A stretch of 64,000 nt of DNA, taken from contig CAZAGI010000026.1 in NCBI GenBank assembly GCA_964484765.1, positions 23,189-87,188 on the forward strand, read 5' to 3'. The position numbers and the translations under genes were made by a program. The stretch's first letter is position 1. The number at the start of each line of letters is the position of its first letter. This DNA comes from DSVQ01 sp964484765 (GTDB taxonomy: Bacteria; Planctomycetota; Planctomycetia; Planctomycetales; Planctomycetaceae). Of this stretch, positions 33,753 to 42,324 are shown piece after piece. Under the pieces are notes generated by a model. The model was not told the DNA's origin. It searched no databases and was given only the letters and a program-made list of their open reading frames with translations.

Positions 33753-36627
33753 CAGTCCGTTGAAGTCTCCGCTTTCATGGTGTCCGTTTGCCATCGTTGC
33801 CATCGTGTTCAGCGGATCGACCGGTGCAAGCGCCGCGGAACGCTACTTCGGCGTGTTTCGCGATGGTGCCGTCGCCGTGGATGCTGAAATTCGCGATTGG
33901 AATGACGCGACGGCGACGCCGAAGTTGGCCAATCGAGATCTATTCGATGTCAACAATCCCGTGCTGTGGATTGTCGATCGAGACCAGCCTCCTCCGCCGC
34001 GTCCCGAAAGCTATGTCGAGTTTTTCGGGGGGGATCGTCTCGCCGGTGAAGTCGTCGGTTACCGCAGCGCGGCGGATTCACCGTTCGAGGCCCAACCGCC
34101 GCATCTGCTGGTCCGCACACAAGGTGAACTGCAATCGCCCGATGACGTGCAGCCCGCGCTGATTCGTGTTGCGCTCGACCACGTGCGCCGGATTGCCTGG
34201 GAGGCCCAGCGCGATGCTGGTTACCGACCATCGACCCTTGTGCTTCGTAATGGCGGAGAGCTGTCGTTTCGGAGCATCCGCTGGACGGATGACGGTGTCT
34301 CGCTGCTGACGGAACAAGGGTTACGTTCCATTCCCTGGAGCGATCTCGCCGAGTTGCATTTCCCGCAGCGAGACGAATGGCAGGCGTATGTTGACGACCT
34401 GACGGTCCTTTCCCCCGATTTGAAAAGCCGGTTGTTGACTTTAGAAACCGCGGACGGGCATCGGTGCACGGTGTCGACGACACGGATGCAGGCCCGGCAT
34501 TGGGGCGACCGCAATCGACCGGAAGCGTGGTTGCATCTTGCGCAACCGGCCTGGGCGCTCGATCCACTCTGGTTGCGCTATCGCACGCTTGCCGCGTGGA
34601 CGGTGTTTGCACCGGAAGAGCCACCGTTGTCGTGGAGTTTGCCGTCGACGATCACTCAGACCGCTGTTTTCAGCGGTGTGTGGTTGTGGCAACAGAATCG
34701 CTCCACGCTCGGGGAGCGTTTGAAAGCAAAAGACCGCGTGTATTCCGGAGGCTTCGGCGTGCACGCGTCGACGGATTTGTCGTTTCCCGTGCCGACAAGC
34801 GCGAAGGGGTTCCGTTCGTGGATGGCGCTCGATCCGTCTGTCGGAACCGGGGGATGCGTGAACCTGGCCGTCCTCGCTGACGGCAGCCGCGGGCTGTTCC
34901 AGAAGGACGCAATTGTCGGAGCGCAAGACCCGCTCGATACCGGCTGGCTGGCGTGGGCACCCGGCAGTGTGCGGTCACTCACCTTGCGCGCGGATATGGC
35001 CCGTGACAACCGACCGGCCAAGGCCGATCCATTCGATATTCGCGATGTCACCAACTGGTGTGCGCCGACGCTGCAACTCGATCCGCTGTCATTGGCGAAA
35101 GATGTCGCTGCGGCTCAGCGGAAACAAGGCTCCCTCTTGCCCGGCTGGCAGTTGAATGATCTCGACGCAGCCACGGTGCTGGCCAAATCGGTCTTTGACT
35201 CAACAGACTCCCGCGATCTGCGTTTCCGTCGCGTGTTCCGCACCATGGACCGCTTCATTGTGGCGACCCGCACCGTCAAAGTGTCGTCCGAGCACCGATG
35301 GTTGTCGCTCGCCGTCAGCCGCTTTGCCGAAAATACCGCGGCATCGACCGTGCAGATCAAGGTCGATGGCCGCTCGGCGGGCGAATTTGAAGTCCCGCTG
35401 CGGCAAGGGCCGATTGATCCCGAACCCCTGTTGGTGCCTGTGGACGATTTCCAGGGCCGTAGTGTGCTTGTGGAAGTCGTGCTGTACTCGCCCACGGAGA
35501 CCTCGTTTGTGGACTGGAGGGGGCTGGCCCTCACCGCGGAACGTCCCGGGGTGAAGCCATTGTTCGAAGACGACGAGCGGGTCGTGCAGACCCTGCGGAC
35601 TGACCGGCCGGTCGTGGAGTCGGTGACGGACCCGGTATTCTCCGGAAGCCGGAGTTTGAAGATCGACCCCGGCGTTGCGGAAGCACCGCAGTTGTTCGAT
35701 CCGGCGGCGATTGTCGAATTGCCCAAGTTAGGCCAGTTTCGTTTTTTGGTATTTGCCTGGCGCGGGACCGGGGAACGGTTGGTGCTGCGGCTGGCGCACG
35801 AAGGGCGGTTGGGAACGAGCATCGCCGAAGGTCTGATCACCCGGGGAGCGCCCCGATTGCGACCGCGACGGCGATGGATTGAAGATCGCGGACTGCGTTA
35901 CGGATTCTCGTATGACATCGGCTCGCAAAAGCCCGATGATCTCCCTCCCTTGCGGTTGGAACGTGTGGTCCCTAAAGACTGGCGGTTTGAATCGCGCGAT
36001 CTTTTCGGCGATTTCGGGACGCTGCAGCTCACCGGTTTCGGTGTCGAGTGTGCCCACGGCGGCAGCGGTCACTTCGATCATCTCTACCTCGCCCGCACGC
36101 CACAGGATGTCGATTTTCTGCGGACGTACCGTGTGGATCCCAAAACTCCGCCGCCGAACCCCGATCCGACCTATGCGCGTCGCGCGACGAGTCCCGTTGA
36201 TTGGGGGCCGATGGTCGCGAGTTTTGCCCCGGCGTTCGCCATCACCGAGGCCGTGCACGGGCTGGTCGAATTGCGCGAACACATGGGCCAAAGTGGGGCC
36301 TGGCAAACACACCCGCACGATCAGCAGCGACCATTCGCGCTTCGCACGGGTTTGCATCTTCCCGCCGACAAACCACAGCAACTCTCGCTGCGCGTCTCAC
36401 ATCAGCCAGAGAAGGACTGGCTGCTTGTTGTGAAGGCGAATGGCGACGTTGTGCATCAGGAACTCATCAATGCCGAGCTGACCCGTCCGCAACGGGGTTG
36501 GGCCGCCGTTACTGTCGATCTGTCCAAATTCGCGGGGCAAAAGGTGCTGCTCGAAGTGCAGAACGCTTCCAACGACTGGTCCTACGAGCATGCCTTCTGG
36601 AAACGCCTCGTGATCGAAGACCGCTAA
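33721..36627 (+). CDS. Large exported protein with NPCBM-like domain
   Basis: A 968-residue protein preceded by a good ribosome site (GGGAG 6 bases before the ATG), with a signal peptide (FAIVAIVFSGSTGASAA). Residues about 320-440 resemble an NPCBM/NEW2 carbohydrate-binding module (SGGFGVHASTDLSFPVP and the following acidic region). An N-terminal SM-like segment (SYVEFFGGDRLAGEVVGYR) and a C-terminal beta-rich domain ending VLLEVQNASNDWSYEHAFWK are seen but not identified. It overlaps the sulfatase gene by 32 bases, so the pair is likely cotranslated and may act on the same polysaccharide. Confidence 0.8.
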   Translation: MRDRPVNWFPDSPLKSPLSWCPFAIVAIVFSGSTGASAAERYFGVFRDGAVAVDAEIRDWNDATATPKLANRDLFDVNNPVLWIVDRDQPPPPRPESYVEFFGGDRLAGEVVGYRSAADSPFEAQPPHLLVRTQGELQSPDDVQPALIRVALDHVRRIAWEAQRDAGYRPSTLVLRNGGELSFRSIRWTDDGVSLLTEQGLRSIPWSDLAELHFPQRDEWQAYVDDLTVLSPDLKSRLLTLETADGHRCTVSTTRMQARHWGDRNRPEAWLHLAQPAWALDPLWLRYRTLAAWTVFAPEEPPLSWSLPSTITQTAVFSGVWLWQQNRSTLGERLKAKDRVYSGGFGVHASTDLSFPVPTSAKGFRSWMALDPSVGTGGCVNLAVLADGSRGLFQKDAIVGAQDPLDTGWLAWAPGSVRSLTLRADMARDNRPAKADPFDIRDVTNWCAPTLQLDPLSLAKDVAAAQRKQGSLLPGWQLNDLDAATVLAKSVFDSTDSRDLRFRRVFRTMDRFIVATRTVKVSSEHRWLSLAVSRFAENTAASTVQIKVDGRSAGEFEVPLRQGPIDPEPLLVPVDDFQGRSVLVEVVLYSPTETSFVDWRGLALTAERPGVKPLFEDDERVVQTLRTDRPVVESVTDPVFSGSRSLKIDPGVAEAPQLFDPAAIVELPKLGQFRFLVFAWRGTGERLVLRLAHEGRLGTSIAEGLITRGAPRLRPRRRWIEDRGLRYGFSYDIGSQKPDDLPPLRLERVVPKDWRFESRDLFGDFGTLQLTGFGVECAHGGSGHFDHLYLARTPQDVDFLRTYRVDPKTPPPNPDPTYARRATSPVDWGPMVASFAPAFAITEAVHGLVELREHMGQSGAWQTHPHDQQRPFALRTGLHLPADKPQQLSLRVSHQPEKDWLLVVKANGDVVHQELINAELTRPQRGWAAVTVDLSKFAGQKVLLEVQNASNDWSYEHAFWKRLVIEDR

Positions 36628-37085
36628 TTTCCCCAATGGGCTTCGGGATCGCGTAACGGTTCTGTGCTCGTCGTGGCAGCATCGAGAACCGCCGCGATTT
36701 CGTCGGGCAGATTCTCCGACCGCATCGGGCCATCGCTCGGAAAGATGCAGAACGCGGTCTTCATTTCGCCGTCGGCCAAGCGGGTTTCACCGCGCACAAA
36801 CTCGTAGCGACTGGTCAGCGAGCGCGGCGACCGTCGCACGATCGTGATCCGGATTTCAACGATCTGCTCATACAGCACCGGTGCATGAAACGAACACGAC
36901 GCGGCAACGCGCGGCCAGCCGTATTCCGTGCCATCAGCGAGATGTCCATGAATTTTCAGGCCGAGCGCACGAAAGAACGCGTGCTCGGCCTGTTCCATGT
37001 AGCGGTAGAAGTTGGCGAAGTGGACGATGCCGGCGAGGTCGGTATCGCAGAATTCAACGCGGCGGGTGGTGATAAAATGGGCCAT
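36624..37085 (-). CDS. Acyl-CoA thioesterase (4HBT family)
   Basis: A 153-residue hot-dog fold thioesterase from the ATG at 37085 (MAHFITTRRVEF). The active-site motif is FCDTDLAGIVHFANFYRYME, close to the YbgC-type consensus. The frame stays open upstream to 37274, but that stretch covers the 37135-37249 inverted repeat. Substrates of this family are short or medium acyl-CoAs; none can be assigned here. The stop overlaps the stop of the convergent NPCBM gene by 4 bases. Confidence 0.88.
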   Translation of the reverse strand: MAHFITTRRVEFCDTDLAGIVHFANFYRYMEQAEHAFFRALGLKIHGHLADGTEYGWPRVAASCSFHAPVLYEQIVEIRITIVRRSPRSLTSRYEFVRGETRLADGEMKTAFCIFPSDGPMRSENLPDEIAAVLDAATTSTEPLRDPEAHWGN

Positions 37086-37134
37086 GCGATCGAGGTTAGC
37101 GTGCGGGCGACCGGTTGGGCAACCCGATCCCCCT

Positions 37135-37249
37135 CGGGGTGGCTGAGACGCTCTGCGATCCGTGTGGCGGGTGGTCGCGAACGGCAGTCCGGCGCGACGC
37201 CGTCCGCAACGATGACGGAAGTCGGTGCAGAACAGTCTCAGCCACCCCG
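37135..37249. repeat. 115-bp element with perfect 15-bp terminal inverted repeats
   Basis: CGGGGTGGCTGAGAC at 37135-37149 returns as its exact reverse complement at 37235-37249, with 85 bases between. Just inside, both arms continue with related sequence (GCTCTGC against TGTTCTGC read on the other strand), so the palindrome is longer but imperfect. It lies upstream of the thioesterase gene and has no ORF of its own. A MITE-like element or a large transcribed stem-loop are both possible. Confidence 0.6.
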
Positions 37250-37365
37250 TTGACGTCGCCGCGCTGAAAAGCATCGATCACCGCGGAGCTCCGCGAGAAA
37301 GACGCTTCACCGATGACGGTCGTCACCATCACCGCTGCGCGAGACGTCGTGGACAACATGCATCG

Positions 37366-38079
37366 TTAAAACCGCAGATCGACAATTCGCCCGGGTATCA
37401 GACGAATCCAGCGGACATCGGTGGACGCCACCTCGCCTTCCGGCGTCTTCCGTTCGGCCTTGATGGCATAGATATGCGGCACGCCAGGCAACAGCGGGTC
37501 TTTCACCTCCAACCGCCAGTGCTTGCCGGTCCAGATGGATTTCATGCCGCGGGCGGACACGTCGACGTTTTCCGGCAGGTAGACATCGACGGCGGCCATC
37601 CGCGGATTCTTTTCGTCATCGAAGATTCGCGACCGTTGGTGATACGTGCGGCCCAGTGTTCCCGGCGGCGGTGTCATGCCGAATCGATCCGTTCCTGGAC
37701 GATCCATCACCATCGGTGTGCCATCGATGGTCATCGGCGTCGACGACACTCCTGGTCCAACGGGCGGCATTCCACGCTCAAGCGGAGGTGACGGGACCAA
37801 CGACGGCTTGAAAACCGGCGTTGGTTGCGCGGTTGTTCCTGGTGGAGGTGCTGGCGGCAACCCTGGAGCCAGCGTGGGTGAAAGAGCATCGCTAGGGACG
37901 GGCGGCATCGGGACTGGCGCAATCGGCACGCCCGGCGTCGGTGCGCTCTGACTGATCATGCGAATGTTTGATTTGTGACAGGGGCATTCGGCCTTCACCA
38001 CACTCGCCTGCGTCAGGCTTGCGGTCCAGGCGATACCCAAACTGATCGATTTCCAACCGCGAACCATGGCAAACCTCAT
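37366..38079 (-). CDS. Exported proline-rich protein with TIGR03000-like end
   Basis: A 237-residue protein with a signal peptide (WKSISLGIAWTASLTQASV), an early CPCH motif, a long Pro-rich stretch (residues 48-140) and a C-terminal domain (about 160-237) whose AAVDVYLPENVDVSARG, PLLPGVPHIYAIKAE and final GRIVDLRF match the TIGR03000 pattern of planctomycete surface proteins. The function of that domain is unknown. It is monocistronic as far as can be seen. Confidence 0.72.
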   Translation of the reverse strand: MRFAMVRGWKSISLGIAWTASLTQASVVKAECPCHKSNIRMISQSAPTPGVPIAPVPMPPVPSDALSPTLAPGLPPAPPPGTTAQPTPVFKPSLVPSPPLERGMPPVGPGVSSTPMTIDGTPMVMDRPGTDRFGMTPPPGTLGRTYHQRSRIFDDEKNPRMAAVDVYLPENVDVSARGMKSIWTGKHWRLEVKDPLLPGVPHIYAIKAERKTPEGEVASTDVRWIRLIPGRIVDLRF

Positions 38080-38291
38080 CGTAAATGGCCGTGCAAAATC
38101 CCAGGACAGGGCCGTGAGGCACAGCGGGGAGACACAGCAACTCTAGCCGCGCTGGAAGAGTGTGCCGATGGCGATCGGAGACGCCGACGGTTTTCTGCGA
38201 GCGACTTTGCGGACGATGAATGCTGCAACGATCGAAAAGGGCTGACAAGCGCGTTGTCGCGGTGATCCCGCGCGCGAGGCTGCTTCCGCAA

Positions 38292-39692
38292 TCATTCCGC
38301 CGGTTGACGCGCGCGGGTGGCAGCATGCGAGAGAAATTTTGGCGGCGGCGGCGTGTCGGCAGAATCGACGGTCGGCTCACCCAGTTCATCGGCCGACAAC
38401 TGCAGGCTCGGCGGCATATTCTCGGGGGAATCCGTCACGCGGCGAATGTCGGCTCCCAGCACATTCAATTTTCGCTCCAGGCGTTCATATCCCCGGTCGA
38501 GGTGATAAATGCGACGGATGACCGAGTCGCCTTCCGCGGCGAGCGCCGCCAGCAGCAAGGCCGCACTGGCTCGCAGATCGGAGGCCATCACGCACGCACC
38601 GCTGAGCGGCTTACCGCCGGCGATAATTCCGCCGGCTCCTTCCCGTCGAACATGCGCACCGAGTCGGCACAATTCGGGAATGTGCAAAAAGCGGTCTGGG
38701 AAAACTTTGTCGGTGACGACGCTGATACCGTCCGCCTGGGTGAGCAGCGCCATCAGTTGCGCCTGCACATCGGTGGGAATGCCGGGGTAGGGCAACGCCG
38801 TGATATCGCACGGACGCAGAGGTTGACCGCCGGCCACGCGCAGTGTGGAGCCGCTCCCTTCGATCGACACGCCGATGGACCGCAGCGTATCCGTCACTGC
38901 TGCCAGATGTGGCCGGCAGACATTCGTGATGCGCAGTTCGCCGCCGGTGATCGCCCCGGCCACCATGAGTGTGGCGGCTTCAATGCGATCGGGAATCACG
39001 GCATGTTCGACGCCGTGCAAACGTTCCACGCCGCGGATGTGCAATACGGGTGTGCCCAACCCGGAGATTTTCGCACCTGCGCGATTGAGAAAGTGCCCGA
39101 GATCAACCACTTCCGGTTCACAGGCAGCGGCGGCGATGGTGGTCGTTCCCTCGGCGAAGCAAGCCGCGGTCATGACATTACAAGTCCCGGTAACCGTGCT
39201 GCCAAACGATCCCCCAAGGTAGATTTCCGCCCCAACAAGGCGATCAGCCTTGGCGAAGACATAGCCGCGTTCGACGGTAATTTCTGCGCCGAGCGCTCGC
39301 AGTCCCTTCAAATGTAAATCAATCGGTCGATGGCCGATGTTACACCCTCCGGGGAGTGAGACACAGGCCCGTTTGCGACGACCAAGCAGCGGTCCCAGTA
39401 CGCACACACTGGCGCGCATCCGGCGGACAAGCTCGTAGTCGGCGAGACAGGGTTGCTCATCTTCGACGGCGATCGCCAGCGCTCCGTCGGCCTCGCGATC
39501 ACAACGCATCCCGAGAGTTCGCAGAACCTGGGCGAGGGTGGAAACGTCCGCTAGTTCCGGGACATTTCGCAGTGTGGTCAGGCCATCGAGCGCCAACGCA
39601 GCGGCCATAATGGGGAGCGCCGCGTTCTTCGCACCACTGACGGCGACTGTCCCACGGAGCGGTTGACCGCCCCGGACGGCAAACATGTCCAT
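38292..39692 (-). CDS. murA: UDP-N-acetylglucosamine 1-carboxyvinyltransferase MurA
   Basis: About 466 residues from the ATG at 39692 (MDMFAVRGGQPLRG), which aligns with typical MurA starts; an in-frame ATG at 39722 is the alternative. MurA adds enolpyruvate to UDP-GlcNAc, the first committed step of peptidoglycan synthesis. Visible motifs: SGAKNAALPIMAAAL (Lys22 region), the catalytic cysteine loop LPGGCNIGHRPIDLH with Cys at about residue 117, and AGGIIAGGKPLSGA. The C-terminal 45 or so residues (after VTDSPENMPP) are an acidic, Pro-rich extension absent from the family core. Confidence 0.95.
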   Translation of the reverse strand: MDMFAVRGGQPLRGTVAVSGAKNAALPIMAAALALDGLTTLRNVPELADVSTLAQVLRTLGMRCDREADGALAIAVEDEQPCLADYELVRRMRASVCVLGPLLGRRKRACVSLPGGCNIGHRPIDLHLKGLRALGAEITVERGYVFAKADRLVGAEIYLGGSFGSTVTGTCNVMTAACFAEGTTTIAAAACEPEVVDLGHFLNRAGAKISGLGTPVLHIRGVERLHGVEHAVIPDRIEAATLMVAGAITGGELRITNVCRPHLAAVTDTLRSIGVSIEGSGSTLRVAGGQPLRPCDITALPYPGIPTDVQAQLMALLTQADGISVVTDKVFPDRFLHIPELCRLGAHVRREGAGGIIAGGKPLSGACVMASDLRASAALLLAALAAEGDSVIRRIYHLDRGYERLERKLNVLGADIRRVTDSPENMPPSLQLSADELGEPTVDSADTPPPPKFLSHAATRARQPAE

Positions 39693-39830
39693 CCCTGGAC
39701 CTTTCCCAGTGCTCGGCGTCATTGCCGATGGGAATACTAAACTCCGTCGCCCTGCCGCTCCGCAGCAGGATGGCCATTCCCTGGCCGGTGTTGGCTGAAA
39801 ATAGTGTGCCCGTCGTCGAGCGGCTTGTGC

Positions 39831-40100
39831 TTAAAACGGCGACTGGAAACCCATCACCTGGAATCGGGCGAGATCCAGCGGCTGAGTGATTTTCACCGCT
39901 TGAATCGCATCGTAGGCGAGCATCACCTTCCGCGCGCCGTAACTGTCGGGGATATCACGTTCCAGCAACAGAATGTTACCGGAGATCAGAAAGTCGACGA
40001 AGGGCACCGCTTCGTTGAAGGTCGTGACGACCAACCCTTGCCGATTGATCGTTTCGGGCCAATTTTCGAAGATCGAACGCCACGCTTCTGCTGCGTGCAT
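39831..40100 (-). CDS. Small hypothetical protein
   Basis: An 89-residue soluble protein, MHAAEAWRSIFENWPETINR at the start and a regular alpha/beta pattern (GLVVTTFNEAVPFVDFLISG, NILLLERDIPDSYGARKVML). I do not recognise the family. The balanced composition and full use of the frame between the tRNA region and murA suggest a real gene. It lies 37 bases downstream of the 40137-40160 hairpin on the same strand as the tRNA. Confidence 0.62.
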   Translation of the reverse strand: MHAAEAWRSIFENWPETINRQGLVVTTFNEAVPFVDFLISGNILLLERDIPDSYGARKVMLAYDAIQAVKITQPLDLARFQVMGFQSPF

Positions 40101-40136
40101 CTCGCTCCTCCATGAATGCCGCCCAGCGGGCTTCCG

Positions 40137-40160
40137 TGCTGCCGTCTAATGACGGCAGCA
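40137..40160 (-). terminator. Perfect 10-bp hairpin after tRNA-Glu
   Basis: TGCTGCCGTC, a 4-base loop TAAT and GACGGCAGCA form a perfect 10-bp stem 14 bases after the tRNA 3' end. There is no T-run on the far side, so it is either a weak terminator, a processing barrier, or a stabilising hairpin in the tRNA precursor. Confidence 0.5.
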
Positions 40161-40174
40161 CAACGACGGCAAAA

Positions 40175-40247
40175 TGACCCCAAGGGGATTCGAACCCCTG
40201 TACTCGGACTGAAAATCCGATGTCCTAGGCCTCTAGACGATGGGGCC
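40175..40247 (-). tRNA. tRNA-Glu (TTC)
   Basis: A 73-base cloverleaf on the minus strand. The acceptor stem pairs GGCCCCA with TGGGGTC (one G-T), the anticodon arm is TCGGA-TTTTCAG-TCCGA with anticodon TTC for glutamate, and the T arm is the standard CAGGGGTTCGAATCCCCTT. CCA is not encoded; the gene runs into TTTT. No attachment-site duplication or integrase is seen next to it. Confidence 0.95.
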
Positions 40248-40400
40248 ATCGCGGGCGAGAGTCTAAGCGATCAGGATGTGATCGGCAAGTGAAGCCGTGG
40301 CGAGATTTCTGGCGAGGAAAACGGTGGGATGAATTCGAGCCGCGCGGACCCACAATCGTGGAAAAATCGCTAAAATCCGCGGGAATCGCTGGCAAGTTTG

Positions 40401-40706
40401 CTAGCGCGGGAGCGGCTGCGGATCGGCTTCATCCTCGCAGGATGAAGCGGCATTCGGGTCATTGCCGGGCGAGGCTGCGTCGTGCGAACCGTTTTGGCCG
40501 ATGCTTTCCATCGGCAGTACGACTTCGTTACCCACAATCTGTCCGCTGGCCTGAATGGCGGCGAAGACTTCGCTCCGATGAATCGGCACTTCCCGCGGCG
40601 CTTCGATGCCAAGCCGCACCTTATCTCCGCGAATTTCGACGACGGTAATGACGATCACATCGTTCACCACGATGCTTTCGTTCTTCTTCCGCGACAAGAC
40701 CAACAT
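40401..40706 (-). CDS. csrA: Carbon storage regulator CsrA
   Basis: A 101-residue CsrA from the ATG at 40706 (MLVLSRKKNESIVVNDVIVI). CsrA is a dimeric RNA-binding repressor or activator that recognises GGA loops in leader RNAs and often controls flagellar genes. The core (1-60) with VRLGIEAPREVPIHRSEVF is intact, and GIEAPREVPIHR is the RNA-binding part. Residues 62-101 are an extra low-complexity acidic tail; typical CsrA is about 61-70 residues. The gene lies between the tRNA-Glu and an HU-like gene, remote from the fli block. Confidence 0.95.
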   Translation of the reverse strand: MLVLSRKKNESIVVNDVIVITVVEIRGDKVRLGIEAPREVPIHRSEVFAAIQASGQIVGNEVVLPMESIGQNGSHDAASPGNDPNAASSCEDEADPQPLPR

Positions 40707-41072
40707 AGTCTTCTCCGAGGGCTGTCCTACTCCTCTTCCCGGTCGATGCCGGCGACATCCTCCGATGTCGGCGCAGCCCGAACGTCCATCCTGCCAATCA
40801 GGGTGCACCCGGCATTGTAGGGGTTACAATCGCACAGGTCAAGAAAAAACTGTTGGCGCAAAAGAACTTCAGGCGTCGGGGTGACGTCCCGGCCTTTGCA
40901 AGACATTTGGTGGTATGGGAGTTTGGGCAGTTTCGGAGAGAACGCACCCCACCGGAGAATTCCGTAGGGGTCTACCTTGCAAACGCAGCGTCCTACCAGG
41001 ATGGCCCGCTCACAAGGCTCGTCAGGGGAGCCGGCAAAGCAGATGTTTGCCGGCCCACCCAGACTTTTTGTC
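40707..41072. other. Intergenic region between csrA and HU-like gene
   Basis: A 366-base gap upstream of csrA. Overlapping ORFs read across it in other frames are not credible. The only structure seen is the 9-bp hairpin at 41030-41054; no -35/-10 pair for csrA was recognised with confidence. Confidence 0.4.
41030..41054 (-). terminator. 9-bp hairpin downstream of HU-like gene
   Basis: GCCGGCAAA and TTTGCCGGC pair perfectly around a 7-base loop, 18 bases after the HU-like stop. It has no U-tract, so termination strength is uncertain, though position and symmetry suit a terminator or 3' end stabiliser. Confidence 0.5.
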
Positions 41073-41396
41073 TTACGCCATTTCCTTCAGCGCCTTCAGC
41101 GGTCGCAACTTAACCTTGCGGCTGGCCGGCTTGGCGGCCACTTTCATCATTTCACCCGGCTTGAACGGATTCGGCTTGGTACCGGCTTTGGTGGCGGGCT
41201 TCGTCACCACCGTAATCTTCATCAACCCCGGAACCGCGAAGACTCCCGGTCCCTTCTTGCCGATTTCCTTGCCAATCAATGCCGACAGCTCGTCGAACAC
41301 TTTGGAAATGTCCTTGCGGGACAATCCGGTGGACTCAGCCAACGTGGCCAGAATCTCGGACTTGCTCTTCGGCTTTGCGGTCTCGTTCCCTGCCAT
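41073..41396 (-). CDS. HU-family DNA-binding protein
   Basis: A 107-residue basic protein from the ATG at 41396 (MAGNETAKPKSKSEILATLA). The HU/IHF fold is visible: helical SKSEILATLAESTGLSRKDI, then the arm region GPGVFAVPGLMKITVVTKPA and NPFKPGEMMKVAAKPASRKV. Compared with HU the flexible arm is rewritten (TKPATKAGTKPNPFKPGE), and a lysine-rich N-terminus precedes helix 1, a form common in planctomycetes. It should bind DNA non-specifically. A sigma-70-type promoter lies upstream. Confidence 0.88.
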   Translation of the reverse strand: MAGNETAKPKSKSEILATLAESTGLSRKDISKVFDELSALIGKEIGKKGPGVFAVPGLMKITVVTKPATKAGTKPNPFKPGEMMKVAAKPASRKVKLRPLKALKEMA

Positions 41397-41493
41397 CTTT
41401 CTGCTCCTGCTGGGCGACGTTCTTGTCAGCGACTTCCTGTGCTGTTGCGACGACCTTGTCGGTGAGGCTTCACATGATCCTCGTTGAGGGGTT

Positions 41494-41522
41494 AGTAAAC
41501 TGGCCTGAAATTCCGTTGTCAA
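41494..41522 (-). promoter_or_regulatory. Probable promoter of the HU-like gene
   Basis: On the minus strand TTGACA (41517-41522) is followed after exactly 17 bases by TTTACT (41494-41499), about 98 bases before the ATG. The -35 box is perfect and the -10 box matches four of six TATAAT positions. The remainder of the 313-base divergent gap 41397-41709 holds no gene. Confidence 0.55.
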
Positions 41523-41709
41523 TCAAGTGAGACGCATTTTTCCCGTGTTTTTCAGGGATTCTCACCAGACCTCACCGCGGGATTCTCTCATTCAACATTA
41601 TTGCGTCCGAGAGTTTCCCCGTTGCGTCCGGCGTTCGCTTCGGGTATCCAGTTCAGAATGGCGATGACGAATGATGCGCCGTTATCTCCCGACCCAGGGG
41701 AAACGTGTG

Positions 41710-42276
41710 ATGGCAGAGCTTGATCGATGGCCCACGCTTGTCATGGAAGAAGTTCCGTTTCGGATGCTTCTGCTCGTCGACGATGATCCCGAGTTCGCCA
41801 AGTTCGTCAAGCAGGTCTTCGAACCGCATGGCGTGACGGTCCGTGTCGCGAAAGATGGCGGCCAGGCGCAATCGTCCTTTGTCATGCATAAGCCCGATCT
41901 CGTGGTGCTCGATCTCATTCTGCCTGGCGAAAGCGGCTTCGAGATTTGTGAGCGCATGAAGCACACGAACGACACCGTTCCGGTGCTGGCACTCACGGCG
42001 ATTCATCTGGAAGATTCCCGCGCACTCGCCGATCGCGTGGGCTTCGACGGTTATCTCGTCAAACCAGTCTCGGTGGAATTGCTGGTGGAAACGGCCGCCG
42101 ATGTGGTGAAAAAAGTTTGGCGTCGCGTGCATCAATTGGGTGAGACCGAATCCGATGGCGATCGGGTGCGGTTCAACTGTCATTGCGGCAAGAAATTCAA
42201 AGTGAGCGCCGCACATCGTGGAAAAAGTATGACTTGTCCCCAATGTGGAGAACCGTTGGTTGTGCCCAAGCGTTAA
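41710..42276 (+). CDS. Receiver-domain protein with C-terminal zinc ribbon
   Basis: About 188 residues from the ATG at 41710, preceded by GGGGAAA at a good distance; the frame is open back to 41671. Residues 18-140 are a CheY-like receiver: LLLVDDDPEFAK, the phospho-acceptor Asp in LVVLDLILPG, then LALTA and LVKPVS, all key positions intact. The C-terminal 40 residues read FNCHCGKKFKVSA and TCPQCGEPL, a four-cysteine zinc ribbon in place of a DNA-binding output domain. No partner histidine kinase is adjacent; the FHA protein follows 48 bases later. Confidence 0.87.
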   Translation: MAELDRWPTLVMEEVPFRMLLLVDDDPEFAKFVKQVFEPHGVTVRVAKDGGQAQSSFVMHKPDLVVLDLILPGESGFEICERMKHTNDTVPVLALTAIHLEDSRALADRVGFDGYLVKPVSVELLVETAADVVKKVWRRVHQLGETESDGDRVRFNCHCGKKFKVSAAHRGKSMTCPQCGEPLVVPKR

Positions 42277-42324
42277 ATGATACAATAGAGTTGTCTGTGC
42301 TCGGCATTTCAGATGGGTGGGCCG

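Noticed and set aside
38220..39317. 365-codon plus-strand ORF opposite murA
   Set aside because: murA has all catalytic motifs; this frame is His/Arg-rich shadow.
40175..40247. Integration site at tRNA-Glu
   Set aside because: No duplicated 3' end, integrase or phage gene nearby.
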